DNA of 48,499 bases from RUG12395 sp034178705 (lineage in GTDB: Bacteria > Bacillota > Clostridia > Oscillospirales > CAG-272): positions 1 through 48,499 of the forward strand of contig JAXFQY010000062.1 in assembly GCA_034178705.1 (NCBI GenBank). The letters run 5' to 3'. Positions 6,892 to 15,672 of this stretch are shown piece after piece (position 1 is the first letter of the stretch; each line of letters opens with the position of its first letter). Under the pieces are notes generated by a model. The model was not told the DNA's origin. It saw only the letters and a list, made by a program, of their open reading frames with translations, and did no database searches. The translations under genes were made by a program, and so were the position numbers.

Positions 6892-8028
6892 TCAGCCGCG
6901 AACAGAGTTTTCAATTATATACTGCTTCAGCAGATCAACAGCTGCTATTTGCTTGAGGTACGGGGCCCCATAGTAGGAAAGATACTCTTCATACTCTCCG
7001 TTCTCCACCGCGTCGGAGAAATATTCTTTCAGCTCCTCTTCTCCTACGGACTTCCCGAGCGATTCATATGCTGCCTCTACAACCAACGCAAGGTGCGCTT
7101 GCTCCTCGCAATACGGCCGCATTTCCTCTTTCAGGGCTTCGGCGGTTGTGCCGAAGGCATAGGAGAGAAACGTGTCGATGTCCAGGCCGTAGCTTTCCGC
7201 ATACCCGCGGTAATACTCAAGCATCAGGGAAAGCTGATAATCCACATAGGCCTGCGGCAGCTCACTTACGGGAATGCTTGTAAGGTGCTCCAGAACATAT
7301 TCCTCGATGCTTTCGGCTGATAGCGTTTCACGAACATACGCTTCCAGCTCTGCAACGGTTTTGCAGTCGGCATAAGTCAGTTTTTCGGCGACCAGCTCGT
7401 CGGTGAGCTCCGGGGTAAAGGCAATATAATTGATCGTGGTGACAAACAGTGCGTCTTTGCCGTTCAGTTCTTCCTTGCCGTAATCTTCGGGGAAGGTAAC
7501 AGAAACATTGACCGTCTCTCCGGGTTTATGCCCGATCAGCTGTTCCAAAAAGTCGTCAATATAGGAGGTGATACCGATGGTAACGTCTGTACCCTGTCCC
7601 CCGGTTGATCCTCCGGAAAACTCTACTCCGTCAATGCTTCCGACATAATCGATATTTACGGTATCGTACATCCGGATCTCCCGATCCTGCTTCAGAGTAG
7701 TGTCAGCAAACTGTGCCGCAATTGTTGCCAGCTGCTTTTCTACATCTTTATCGCCAATGTTCCAAACCTCGTTCGGAATCACATGTCCGATCAGATCGGT
7801 GTTCCCGAAACGGACATACTGGAGCGCGTTTTCGCTCATGCCCCCGTCTTCCTGAAGGGCTCCGCTGTATATTTTTACTGTGTCGACGCTTTCTGTATCT
7901 CCTCCCGGTAAATCCGTTACAACGGAACCGGTCGTTGCGGAGGAGGTGGTTTCTTCCGGCTTCTTTGCTCCGCAGGAGGTGAGAAGCAGCAGCGCGAGGG
8001 CAGTACAGGCAATTTTGATTGGTTTCAT
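6892..8028 (-). CDS. Trigger-factor-like peptidyl-prolyl isomerase lipoprotein
   Basis: From the ATG at 8028 the 378-residue protein starts with a lipoprotein signal peptide (ALALLLLTSCGAKK, lipobox LTSC), so it is probably anchored outside the cytoplasmic membrane. A linker rich in Thr/Ser follows. The middle holds an FKBP-type isomerase domain of the trigger-factor kind (DTVNIDYVGSIDGVEFSGG and VNVSVTFPEDYGKEELNGKD). The C-terminal half is helical like the trigger-factor chaperone domain, while the ribosome-binding N-domain is missing. The likely role is folding of exported proteins, in place of PrsA. The promoter at 8075-8103 serves it. Confidence 0.85.
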   Translation of the reverse strand: MKPIKIACTALALLLLTSCGAKKPEETTSSATTGSVVTDLPGGDTESVDTVKIYSGALQEDGGMSENALQYVRFGNTDLIGHVIPNEVWNIGDKDVEKQLATIAAQFADTTLKQDREIRMYDTVNIDYVGSIDGVEFSGGSTGGQGTDVTIGITSYIDDFLEQLIGHKPGETVNVSVTFPEDYGKEELNGKDALFVTTINYIAFTPELTDELVAEKLTYADCKTVAELEAYVRETLSAESIEEYVLEHLTSIPVSELPQAYVDYQLSLMLEYYRGYAESYGLDIDTFLSYAFGTTAEALKEEMRPYCEEQAHLALVVEAAYESLGKSVGEEELKEYFSDAVENGEYEEYLSYYGAPYLKQIAAVDLLKQYIIENSVRG

Positions 8029-8074
8029 TTTTTCTTCTTTCTGTTGATTGGATTTCGCACAGAGCGTATAAAAT

Positions 8075-8103
8075 ATTTTACACCGTTTTTCGCTTGTTTG
8101 CAA
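8075..8103 (-). promoter_or_regulatory. Promoter of the trigger-factor-like lipoprotein gene
   Basis: On the minus strand TTGCAA (8098-8103), a 17-nt spacer and TAAAAT (8075-8080) lie about 47 nt before the ATG at 8028. The match is four and five of six bases to the sigma-A boxes. It is back-to-back with the plus-strand promoter at 8143-8171. Confidence 0.6.
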
Positions 8104-8142
8104 CAGCGGCAGAAAGGAATTCACGGATTCTTCACAATCTTC

Positions 8143-8171
8143 TTTACTTTTCCGGTCCGGCGTGTTAGAAT
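8143..8171 (+). promoter_or_regulatory. Promoter of the 8206 membrane protein gene
   Basis: TTTACT (8143-8148), 17 nt, and TAGAAT (8166-8171) form a fair sigma-A promoter about 35 nt before the GTG start at 8206. It supports that start, because an ATG at 8170 would overlap the -10 box and the long frame from 8044 would start upstream of the promoter. Confidence 0.55.
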
Positions 8172-8205
8172 GGATCATTCTTTGAAGGGAGAAAGGAGGA
8201 GCTCA

Positions 8206-9447
8206 GTGACCTTTTTCGTTGTCATTCTGTATCTTGCCGCGCTGCCGCTTCTGATCGGTGTCAGCGGAATTCCGGAGTTCCTTTCGGAATCCCGCCGCAG
8301 AACAGGAGGGGACGGTCCGGACTCCGGTCAGACGCTTGGCCTGACAAGCAGGATGGCGGAGATTTATGCCTCTGTCAGCCGCATCATCGCCTCTCCGATA
8401 TACAGCGTTTTGCGCTGTACGCCGCGCGCATTTGTTTCCCGTTTTGCTGCGTCAGGTCTTTTTTTCGTTTTTTCTGTGTTGACCGCACTCGGCACAGGCT
8501 CTCCGGAGCGGGATCTTCTGGTGTACTGCACCGCGGCGTTTTTGCTTTTTTTGTCCGTTTTTGTTGTCTACTTCGGATTTCTGCGCGGTGCTGTTTTCGC
8601 CGCGACCGGCGCAGTAGCGGCGGGAGTGGCACTGTCGCTTCTGGCTCGTCTTCGCGCGGAAAACCAAGGGGCAGCTTTGCTTGTCGCGGCGGCCGGGACC
8701 TTTTTGCTTCTTTTGCTTTCCCGCGATTATCTGCGCGCGGCACACAGAACCTATTATTTTGCCACAACCGGGTTTCTGCGCGGCGACTGCCTGATCAGTG
8801 TTCCGTTTTCCCTTTTGTTTCCGTCTTCTGTACGCCTTGTCGCCGTGGAGCTGGATATTGCGCAGTCCGGGCACTGGGAACAGCATTATTTTCTTGACGC
8901 ACCGAATTGTCTGCGGACGCGTGCCGCTGCCTTGGGCGGTGCGCTGCTTGGTTTTGTTGCCGAACGGTATAGCCCCGAGGTTACCTATTATTTTCTTATG
9001 CCGCAAGACACCGATGCAGGGCGTGTGGAGCTGATGTTCCATGACTTCCGGCGGGAATCGCTTTCGGTTTCTTTCCCTGCGGAGGATTGCCGTGCACGCT
9101 ATCTTGACCTTTTGCCGACGCAGGAAGAGCTTTTTGAAAACTACAACAGGCTTTTGCTTGAAAACAACACGGAAGCCCGGACGGCCGAGCTTGTTTTCGA
9201 TCTCTCCTTTTCCGACCGCGATGCCGCCAATCGGTTTGCAGCGGGGATGCAGGGCGGAGGCAAAACAGCCGAGCTGGCTGAGAATACGGCGCCGGACGGG
9301 AAACAGATTTATACCGTTCTGCTTACCGAACGGCTTTCCCTGTCCTGTGCCGCGGTGACCGCGCGCTGCCGGGAGCTTCTTTATGCCGCACACGCCGCGG
9401 GCGGGGAGCTTTCCGTTTGGTACACGGCGAACGGAAAGCTTCCGTAA
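8206..9447 (+). CDS. Unrecognised membrane protein with a cytosolic C-terminal domain
   Basis: I do not recognise this 413-residue protein with certainty. The GTG start is chosen because AAAGGAGGAG lies 5-8 nt before it. The N-terminal half has about five hydrophobic segments (residues about 2-20, 80-98, 110-130, 135-155 and 165-185). The C-terminal half is soluble: a middle region, then a last block starting PTQEELFENYN. The motif FDLSFSDRDAANRFAAG in that block loosely recalls the RraB/ribonuclease-E-inhibitor fold, but this is weak. It stands alone between a divergent lipoprotein gene and a convergent GH43 gene, and a bidirectional terminator ends it. Confidence 0.75.
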   Translation: MTFFVVILYLAALPLLIGVSGIPEFLSESRRRTGGDGPDSGQTLGLTSRMAEIYASVSRIIASPIYSVLRCTPRAFVSRFAASGLFFVFSVLTALGTGSPERDLLVYCTAAFLLFLSVFVVYFGFLRGAVFAATGAVAAGVALSLLARLRAENQGAALLVAAAGTFLLLLLSRDYLRAAHRTYYFATTGFLRGDCLISVPFSLLFPSSVRLVAVELDIAQSGHWEQHYFLDAPNCLRTRAAALGGALLGFVAERYSPEVTYYFLMPQDTDAGRVELMFHDFRRESLSVSFPAEDCRARYLDLLPTQEELFENYNRLLLENNTEARTAELVFDLSFSDRDAANRFAAGMQGGGKTAELAENTAPDGKQIYTVLLTERLSLSCAAVTARCRELLYAAHAAGGELSVWYTANGKLP

Positions 9448-9456
9448 AAACGGAAA

Positions 9457-9484
9457 CCGCCGGATCAACCGATCCGGCGGTTTT
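9457..9484. terminator. Bidirectional terminator
   Basis: A perfect 10-bp stem (CCGCCGGATC/GATCCGGCGG) with loop AACC and TTTT on the plus side, AAAA on the other, lies between the convergent genes ending at 9447 and 9486, so it probably stops transcription from both strands. Confidence 0.9.
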
Positions 9485-9485
9485 G

Positions 9486-11003
9486 TTATTTTGTCTGATC
9501 CTTTGAGACAAAGATGACCTCGCGGAGAGAGAGGGTGTCTGTTCCGTCGGTGTGGAACTCCAAACGGACTGTTTTGGCTTCGACCCCTTCGGGGAGTCCT
9601 TCGAGAGTAAAAATCAAGGGGGAGGTCTTTGAGAGGAAGGGAATGTCTTTGATCCGGTATTGATTGTTGATGATCGCGTCCACGCTTACCGGGGCGTTGG
9701 CTCCGTCCTCGGCGGGGTACAGATAGATCTGGTACGGTGCACAGCCGTCAAACTCCGCAGTCAGAACGGCGATGCCGTCGGTTGCTTTCAGGGATGCTGC
9801 CGGAGCGTGATACCATAGCTTATCCGAGAGAAGCGCTGCTGCTTCTGTGTCGACTCCGCCCAGCGTATAACCGCTGTACAGCACGGTTGTTCCGCGCACG
9901 CCGGAGGGCTGAGGCTGTCCGACTGTTGTCGGTCCGTTAATCCGGAGTACGCCGTCCTCCGAGAAGGAGAGCCGGTCGCAGTTGATCATTCTGCCGGCAA
10001 TTTTGTAGTCTGTCGGATCGGTCAGACTGTGATAAACGCAGAAAAGCTCGGTGCCGTCCGGGGAAGCCACAACATCGTGGTGCCCGGTTCCGACCATTCT
10101 GCTTCCGTCGCTTGTCAATACCGGATTGTTTTCATACTTTGTGAAGGGCCCCAGCGGGCTTTCGGCGGTTGCATATCCGACTGCGTATTCCGGACGGGTA
10201 TAGGAGTTACAGCTGTACATGAGATAATACAGCCCGTTGTGCTTCAGCATGACCGCGCCTTCAACAATTCGGCCTTGCTGAAGCTCCCACGGCTCGGACG
10301 GGGAGAGCACCGTTGTGAACTCGGTTGATGCCAGTTTCAAATCCGGTGTGAGCCGTGCCGCGACAATATCAAGACTCCCGCCGATTCCTCTGCGGTCATA
10401 GTTAAAATAAAGGTAGACGGATCCGTCGTCGTCAAAGAAGACAAACGGGTCGACCAGATCCTGTTCACACTTCAGAAACGGCTCATCCCCGACAAGCTTG
10501 AAGGGGCCGAGCGGATCGGTTGCCGTTGCAACACCCATCCAAAGGGCGGAGGATTTTCCGTAGACGGACTCATCATGGCATGCCGTGAAAAACATATAGA
10601 ACACACCGTTCCGTTCCACAACACAGGGTGCCCAGTGCATGGTTTTATTCCATTTTCCGTCCGCCTGTAAGGCAATTCCTCGCTCTGACCAGCTGGACAG
10701 ATCCTTGGAGGTCCAGACCTTGAATCCGGTGCCGATGGAGGTCGCATACATATAGTACAATCCGTCATGATAGAGAACCGTGGGGTCTGCTCCCCGGACG
10801 ATCTTTGCGGTATTGCGGATATAGTCATAGCCATACTCGGTATAGCCGCGCTCGATCTCGGTGTATTCTTTCGGGGCGGGGTCGATATTGGGCGTATCGG
10901 TTACCGGCGGGGTTGTCGCGGTCTGCGGCGTATTTCCTCCGCAGGAGGAAAGGACGGGCGTGATCAGGAGGGCACCAAGCACCAGGGAAAGAAACTGTTT
11001 CAT
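9486..11003 (-). CDS. Glycoside hydrolase family 43 lipoprotein
   Basis: This is a predicted extracellular lipoprotein of 505 residues (lipobox LSSC, Cys21) with a five-bladed beta-propeller of family GH43, which cleaves arabinose- or xylose-containing plant or host glycans. The three catalytic carboxylates are readable: Asp73 in GADPTV (base), an Asp in DLVDPFVF (pKa modulator) and a Glu in RIVEGAVM (acid). Propeller motifs such as GLYYLMYSCNSY and ATAESPLGPF are present. A C-terminal beta domain of about 120 residues may be carbohydrate-binding. The start at 11003 has an upstream GGAG; the frame opens earlier (11060) without a ribosome site. Confidence 0.9.
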   Translation of the reverse strand: MKQFLSLVLGALLITPVLSSCGGNTPQTATTPPVTDTPNIDPAPKEYTEIERGYTEYGYDYIRNTAKIVRGADPTVLYHDGLYYMYATSIGTGFKVWTSKDLSSWSERGIALQADGKWNKTMHWAPCVVERNGVFYMFFTACHDESVYGKSSALWMGVATATDPLGPFKLVGDEPFLKCEQDLVDPFVFFDDDGSVYLYFNYDRRGIGGSLDIVAARLTPDLKLASTEFTTVLSPSEPWELQQGRIVEGAVMLKHNGLYYLMYSCNSYTRPEYAVGYATAESPLGPFTKYENNPVLTSDGSRMVGTGHHDVVASPDGTELFCVYHSLTDPTDYKIAGRMINCDRLSFSEDGVLRINGPTTVGQPQPSGVRGTTVLYSGYTLGGVDTEAAALLSDKLWYHAPAASLKATDGIAVLTAEFDGCAPYQIYLYPAEDGANAPVSVDAIINNQYRIKDIPFLSKTSPLIFTLEGLPEGVEAKTVRLEFHTDGTDTLSLREVIFVSKDQTK

Positions 11004-11058
11004 CTTTTTCTTCTCCGTTTTCCGGGGCATCGGCAGATACCCCCTTGTCATTGTTTTC

Positions 11059-11088
11059 ATTATACATGCCCCGCACGCGAAAAAGCAA
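11059..11088 (-). promoter_or_regulatory. Possible promoter of the GH43 gene
   Basis: On the minus strand a perfect -10 TATAAT (11059-11064) has a poor -35 TTGCTT (11083-11088) at 18 nt spacing, about 56 nt before the ATG. The weak -35 suggests an activator or moderate strength. Confidence 0.5.
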
Positions 11089-11225
11089 CCCGAAAACCGA
11101 AGAAGGGATGCCTTTTGTATAAAAAGTCTCTTTTTTTTGCTCCGGACCCTTGAATCGTTTGAAATCCCATCCTCAGAAGTTTTCTCTGAAACAGCTCTAT
11201 TAAGAGAAGTCTTCTTTCTGCCCCG

Positions 11226-11264
11226 AACAGAAAAATCCGGTCATTTCGACCGGATTTTTCTGTT
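11226..11264 (-). terminator. Terminator of the minus-strand O-acetylation operon
   Basis: A perfect 17-bp inverted repeat (11226-11242 with 11248-11264), loop of 5, with a T5 run inside the distal arm on the minus strand, lies just after the stop of the AlgX-like gene at 11285. Confidence 0.88.
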
Positions 11265-11284
11265 GTTTTAGAGAAACGGAGGAA

Positions 11285-12388
11285 TCATTTCAGGGTTATG
11301 CTGTTGTTCAGCACGGAGGTGCTGTAAAGAAAGAGCACATCCTGGCTGTCGAAGCGGACATACTGCCCGACAAAGGGAGAGGCAAGATAGCGGATGTCCA
11401 CAAGAGTTATTTTGGAATATCCCTTGACCAGAAGAGGCGCGAGACTGCTGCCGTAGGAATCGCGGAAAATGACAAGCTCACGGTCGGTTTCCGCGTCCGG
11501 ATTTTCAATGGTAAGCAGGGAGACGGAGCCGGAGAGGAACAATTCATAGGGATCCTTCCCGTTTCCTTTTTCCAGATCGTAGACGGATGTTTGGCTGCCG
11601 GTTTCATAATTTGTTACCGTACAGTTTTTCAGGGTTTCGCTTTCCAGGTAGTGAATCCGTTCTGCGGGCATAGGGAGCGCGGCATAGCCGTAGTAGACAC
11701 CGTAGTAGTCGCGGTCAAGCTCGGTCTCTGTGTAGGTATCGGAAACAGAGACACCCATAGCCTCTGCGAGGCGCTGCGCGACCTTCTGAATCTTTTCCTG
11801 ACGCCAGTGGGAATCCGTGCGGTAGTAGTCGGAGATTTCGAGTGTGTCGAAAAGATCAATATACTCCGCAAAATCGGTTTTCTCGGTCAGCGTGCGGACG
11901 AGTTCTTCGTAGTCATAGGTGGGATATCCCCCCTCCTCTGCGAGAAAGAAGTTTTTATCGGGAACGATTGACAGATAGATCCTGACATCGGTGTCCTTCA
12001 TCAGTGTCTCATACAGGTTCCGGAAACGCTCTGCCGCATGATCAATCATGTCCGGATTCAGAGGGTAATCCAGCTGCGCGGCATAGCCGTCCCGGATGTA
12101 GACATCGTTGTTGGCTTTCTGATGCATGACATAAAAGGAGGTAACCGATTTCAGCGTGCGGAACTGCTCCCGCAGGGGAAACTGCTCGACGGCGTATTTT
12201 TCGGCTCCGTCCTTGAATTTTCCCGAAAGGATATTCTGCACGGAGAGGTCAGGTGCCTGTGCGAGCGGACGCCGCTCGGAAAGGGAGTAGGCATCTGCCG
12301 GCTTCAGCATTGCCCAGACGGCAAAGCCGAACAGAAAAACGGCAAGAAGCGCTATAACGGTATAATTTTTAATCGTTTTGGCTGACAT
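11285..12388 (-). CDS. AlgX/DHHW-type O-acetyltransferase partner
   Basis: This 367-residue protein has one N-terminal membrane anchor (residues about 10-27), then an extracytoplasmic SGNH-hydrolase-like fold. The DxHW motif is at Asp192-His194 (RTDSHWRQ). The candidate nucleophile is Ser311 in FRDSYGSSLAPLL, as in the DHHW and AlgJ/AlgX families. Together with the MBOAT just upstream it should carry acetyl groups onto a cell-surface polysaccharide; the glycan cannot be named. AGGAGGCAAAC precedes the ATG, 10 nt after the MBOAT stop, so translation is coupled. It is the last gene of the sigma factor-led minus-strand series. Confidence 0.88.
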   Translation of the reverse strand: MSAKTIKNYTVIALLAVFLFGFAVWAMLKPADAYSLSERRPLAQAPDLSVQNILSGKFKDGAEKYAVEQFPLREQFRTLKSVTSFYVMHQKANNDVYIRDGYAAQLDYPLNPDMIDHAAERFRNLYETLMKDTDVRIYLSIVPDKNFFLAEEGGYPTYDYEELVRTLTEKTDFAEYIDLFDTLEISDYYRTDSHWRQEKIQKVAQRLAEAMGVSVSDTYTETELDRDYYGVYYGYAALPMPAERIHYLESETLKNCTVTNYETGSQTSVYDLEKGNGKDPYELFLSGSVSLLTIENPDAETDRELVIFRDSYGSSLAPLLVKGYSKITLVDIRYLASPFVGQYVRFDSQDVLFLYSTSVLNNSITLK

Positions 12389-12398
12389 GTTTGCCTCC

Positions 12399-13805
12399 TC
12401 AGAAGCGGAAGTACAGAAATGCGTTAAAGGAGCCGTCGACAAGGAACGCGGTGCAGACCGCGAGCAAAGCGACGAGGCAGATCGGTTCTGCCACTGCGAG
12501 TATTTTTTCTCCTGCGCGGGATGCCGAAAGCTTGCGTGCGGCAAGAGAGGGAAGGGGTGTTGCACCGATCATGGCGACGATCAGCATGACAGCAAAGCTG
12601 CGCAGATAATAAACGCTGACGCTGTCTGTAAGCGGCAGGGAGCCGGCACCGAACATTGCGCCGACTGAGGTAAGGGCATCCCGTGCGCCGGCTGCGTCGA
12701 AGATCACGAAGCTGACAGCGGCAAGAAGCAGGACGTAAACATGCTTCAGCACATGGGTTTTTTCAAGCGGCCGTTTGAGCCATAGCTTTTCGAGAATGAG
12801 GAAAAAGGCGAAGAACAATCCCCAAAGCACAAAATTCCAGGCTGCACCGTGCCAAAAACCGGTAAGCATCCAGACAATCAGAATGTTCAGGAAATGCCGC
12901 CACCGCGGAACGCGGTTGCCGCCGAGGGGAATGTAAACATAGTCCCGGAACCAGGAGCCGAGGCTCATGTGCCACCGGCGCCAAAACTCGGTGACTGTTC
13001 CGGAAATATAGGGGTAGTTGAAGTTTTCGGCAAAATGGAATCCGAAAATTCTGCCGAGACCGATTGCCATGTCGCTGTATCCGGAAAAATCGAAATAAAG
13101 CTGCAGCATGAAAGCGATCGCATAGAGCCAGTAGAACAGGAGCGTTTTTTCGTCCGTTTCCTTGAAATCCTTGACAAGAACACCGAGAACGTCGGCGATC
13201 AGTATTTTTTTGGACAGACCGATGATAAACCGGCGCGCTCCCGCTGCCGCGTCGGCGATGCTGTGGGTTCGGTTTTCCAGCTCGTCGGCTACATCCGAGT
13301 AACGGACGATCGGACCTGCGATGAGCTGGGGAAACATGGCGATATAGGCAGCCAGGTTGATGAAATTCCGCTGCGCCTTCTTATCCCCACGGTAGACATC
13401 CACAACATAGCTGAGAATCTGGAAGGTATAGAAACTGATTCCGATCGGAAGCGCCACCTTCAGCAGGGGAACGGACAGCCCGGTTACCGCGTTGAAGTTT
13501 GCAATAAAGAAATCTGCATATTTACAGTATCCGAGCAGTCCGAGGCTGAAGAGTACGGAAACGGTCAGATAGACCTTTGCGCGTTTTTTGTTCGCTGTCA
13601 GATTCTTTTCAACCAACAGTCCGAAAAGGTAGCCCTGTACAATGGAGAGCACCATGAATACGACGAAGCGCGGTTCTCCCCATGCATAGAAGAAGAGGCT
13701 GGACAGAAGCAAAACGGTATTCTTTAATTTTTTCGGGGCAAGAAAATACAGCACAAGGACGCAGGGAAGAAAGTAATACAGAAACGGAATGCTGGAAAAA
13801 AGCAT
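12399..13805 (-). CDS. MBOAT family O-acyltransferase (AlgI/DltB type)
   Basis: This is a polytopic MBOAT enzyme of 468 residues that moves an acyl group across the membrane for polysaccharide acetylation. The family blocks are clear: LPIGISFYTFQILSYVVDVY, FPQLIAGPIVRY, LYFDFSGYSDMAIGLGRIFG, EFWRRWHMSLGSWFRDYVY with PLGGNR, and TGFWHGAAWNF with the catalytic His. It is paired with the AlgX/DHHW protein. Upstream come a lipoprotein and an ECF sigma pair on the same strand. It resembles the MBOAT at 19502-21013 in all blocks, but the sequences are clearly diverged. Confidence 0.95.
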   Translation of the reverse strand: MLFSSIPFLYYFLPCVLVLYFLAPKKLKNTVLLLSSLFFYAWGEPRFVVFMVLSIVQGYLFGLLVEKNLTANKKRAKVYLTVSVLFSLGLLGYCKYADFFIANFNAVTGLSVPLLKVALPIGISFYTFQILSYVVDVYRGDKKAQRNFINLAAYIAMFPQLIAGPIVRYSDVADELENRTHSIADAAAGARRFIIGLSKKILIADVLGVLVKDFKETDEKTLLFYWLYAIAFMLQLYFDFSGYSDMAIGLGRIFGFHFAENFNYPYISGTVTEFWRRWHMSLGSWFRDYVYIPLGGNRVPRWRHFLNILIVWMLTGFWHGAAWNFVLWGLFFAFFLILEKLWLKRPLEKTHVLKHVYVLLLAAVSFVIFDAAGARDALTSVGAMFGAGSLPLTDSVSVYYLRSFAVMLIVAMIGATPLPSLAARKLSASRAGEKILAVAEPICLVALLAVCTAFLVDGSFNAFLYFRF

Positions 13806-13852
13806 ACTGTTTACTCCTGTTTGTTATTATGCTAAGAATTCTTGTGAAGAAT

Positions 13853-14485
13853 TTACTGGATTGCTTCTTCGTGGAGGATAACGGCATCCGGATAAGCGGA
13901 GAGAAGTTTGTCGCGGAAGGTATCCACCGGAGTCTTGCCGAACATAGAGATCACATACTGATCAAGCTGGATCACAACCAGCTTGTCCGGGAACCCGCAC
14001 ATCCACTGCCGTGCCTGCATATTGTCGCGGAGAGCCGCGGCAAGCCCTGTAATATCCTCTGCCTTTTTAACGTGGAAGGCACCGCAGGTAAAGGTGTTGG
14101 CGTTCATCATGTGCATCAGAGAGGCGGCACCGTCGATTTTATCAGTATAATCCTCCGGGAAGCAGAAAAGCCAGTCGAGGGTGCCCTTCTCAATGTTTTC
14201 CAGAACGATTTTGCCGGGAGCATCCATGACCATGTTCTCGGAATCGCCTCCGGAAACGGCAAATTTTTCGTCATCCGCATAGCTTCCCCAGACGGTGTTC
14301 AGAAGGTCAAGCGTGTCAGTGGGGAGAGAGGCGGAAGGATCCTCTGTGGTTGCGGGCGTTTCCGTTGTTGTGTCGGTGGTTGCGGCAGGCGTTGTGACAT
14401 TGTCATTCTGGTCCTTGTTTCCTCCGCAGGCAGTAAGGGAAAGTGCCATCAGCAGCGCGAGTGCAAAACAGGTTAACTTCTTCAT
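13853..14485 (-). CDS. Lipoprotein of unknown function
   Basis: This lipoprotein of 210 residues has a signal peptide and lipobox (MALSLTACGGN), a Thr/Pro linker, and a globular domain from about residue 60. I do not recognise the domain with certainty; it may belong to the DUF4358-type lipoproteins seen beside MBOAT/AlgX genes in Clostridia. A WMCGFPDKLVVIQLDQYVIS strand and a VDTFRDKLL helix are readable. AAGGAGATTGATAAG precedes the ATG. It lies between the sigma/anti-sigma pair and the MBOAT gene with spacers of about 45 nt, so it is probably part of the same unit. Confidence 0.7.
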   Translation of the reverse strand: MKKLTCFALALLMALSLTACGGNKDQNDNVTTPAATTDTTTETPATTEDPSASLPTDTLDLLNTVWGSYADDEKFAVSGGDSENMVMDAPGKIVLENIEKGTLDWLFCFPEDYTDKIDGAASLMHMMNANTFTCGAFHVKKAEDITGLAAALRDNMQARQWMCGFPDKLVVIQLDQYVISMFGKTPVDTFRDKLLSAYPDAVILHEEAIQ

Positions 14486-14528
14486 CTTATCAATCTCCTT
14501 TTTGTTTTGGTTTTTCATATTAATAGAA

Positions 14529-15050
14529 TTATTTTTTGCAAATGATCCATCCGTTCAGGGAGGAATCATAGGTGAGGAGCAGCGTTGTGCTGCCGACGGT
14601 CATTTCATAGCATTGTCTGCTGTCCGCGTCCGGAATCACCCAACGGACAGACAGTTCTCCCTGACCGGTAAAGGAAGTTCCCGATCCGATTCTTTCGGTA
14701 CCGCAGAAAACGTCAAACGTGCCGGAGGAAACCCGGATTTCTGTTTCTCTTCTGACGGAGATCTGTAGGGTTACCCTTTCCGACCCGTCAAAGAAACGAA
14801 CGACATAAGGTTCTGCCGAAGCGGCAACCGGAATCGGTTCGGTGCCGAGTTCCGTGCCGTTTACCGTAATGCCCGGAACGGCTGTCAGCCGGAGAAACAA
14901 CACAGAACAAAACAGGACCGCAAGGCAGGCGGCAGCGGCATAAAGTCCCCGCAGGAAATTCTGACCGCGTTTCGGTGTTTTTTTCTGAGCATCCTCCAGC
15001 AGCGCGTCATCAATCTGAGTCAGAGCGCGCGCCATAATTTCATTTTTCAT
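14529..15050 (-). CDS. Probable anti-sigma factor membrane protein
   Basis: The 173-residue protein has a cytosolic N-terminus (ARALTQIDDALLEDAQKK), one membrane helix (LYAAAACLAVLFCSVLFLRL) and a beta-rich external domain. No zinc-binding HxxxCxxC motif is seen, so it is not a classic ZAS anti-sigma. Its start overlaps the end of the sigma factor gene by 11 nt, the usual layout for a sigma and its regulator. It is likely to sense an envelope condition and release the sigma factor. The exact domain family is not recognised. Confidence 0.72.
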   Translation of the reverse strand: MKNEIMARALTQIDDALLEDAQKKTPKRGQNFLRGLYAAAACLAVLFCSVLFLRLTAVPGITVNGTELGTEPIPVAASAEPYVVRFFDGSERVTLQISVRRETEIRVSSGTFDVFCGTERIGSGTSFTGQGELSVRWVIPDADSRQCYEMTVGSTTLLLTYDSSLNGWIICKK

Positions 15051-15606
15051 AAAGATAGCCCTCGCTTTCCAGACGGATCCGCAGCTTATTCCGAAGTCGG
15101 AACAGAATGGATTTTACCTTGCTTTGGCTGAGACCGAAGTGTTCGGCAAGCTCTTCCACCGACTCGCAGTAAAAGTATCTCCGGACAAAAATACGGCGCC
15201 CTTCCTCCTTCTGCTCCCACAGAAAAGCACTGATTCTCCGGGAGAGATCTTCCGCGTCCAGCGCTTCTCCGACCGAGGAACGATCCGGGGTGCAGTCGTC
15301 CAGCTCGTCAAGAGACAGCGCAAACTCTCCCGCACCGCGTTTTTCGGCGTGTCGAGCCTTGCAGCGGTTCAGTGCAAGGTTTCTGGCAATCTTGCCGAGA
15401 AAGGCGGAAAGACATACGGGGCGGCTTGGGGGAATCGCGTTCCAGGTCTGAAGCCAGGTATCGTTGACGTTTTCCTCGCTGTCATGCAGATCGTTCAGGA
15501 TGTTCATGGAAATCTTCATACAGTAGGAACCGTATTTTGAGGCGGTTTCGCTGATTGCCTGCTCTTTTCGGAGCCAGTACAGATCAACAATTTTTTCGTC
15601 ATCCAT
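15040..15606 (-). CDS. ECF sigma factor (sigma-70 family)
   Basis: This is an ECF-type sigma factor of 188 residues from ATG 15606, which has GGAGAGGAGGGCAG just before it. Region 2 is visible (LNDLHDSEENVNDTWLQTWN, then FLGKIARNLALNRCKARH), and region 4 is a helix-turn-helix (FCESVEELAEHFGLSQSKVKSILFRLRNKL, read in parts as VEELAEHFGLSQSKV). It heads a minus-strand series with its putative anti-sigma, a lipoprotein, MBOAT and AlgX genes, so it probably controls surface O-acetylation. An ECF-like promoter precedes it, suggesting autoregulation. Confidence 0.9.
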   Translation of the reverse strand: MDDEKIVDLYWLRKEQAISETASKYGSYCMKISMNILNDLHDSEENVNDTWLQTWNAIPPSRPVCLSAFLGKIARNLALNRCKARHAEKRGAGEFALSLDELDDCTPDRSSVGEALDAEDLSRRISAFLWEQKEEGRRIFVRRYFYCESVEELAEHFGLSQSKVKSILFRLRNKLRIRLESEGYLYEK

Positions 15607-15641
15607 CTGCCCTCCTCTCCTGCAAAATCCGTCCTCACCCA

Positions 15642-15672
15642 TATAGACAACTTTTCTGCAGGGACGGTTGCA
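15642..15672 (-). promoter_or_regulatory. Candidate ECF-type autoregulatory promoter
   Basis: On the minus strand TGCAACC (15666-15672) and GTCTATA (15642-15648) are 17 nt apart, about 36 nt before the sigma factor ATG. The AAC...GTCTA pattern resembles promoters of the sigma-M/W group (family knowledge). It would let the sigma factor drive its own operon. The match is by eye only. Confidence 0.5.
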
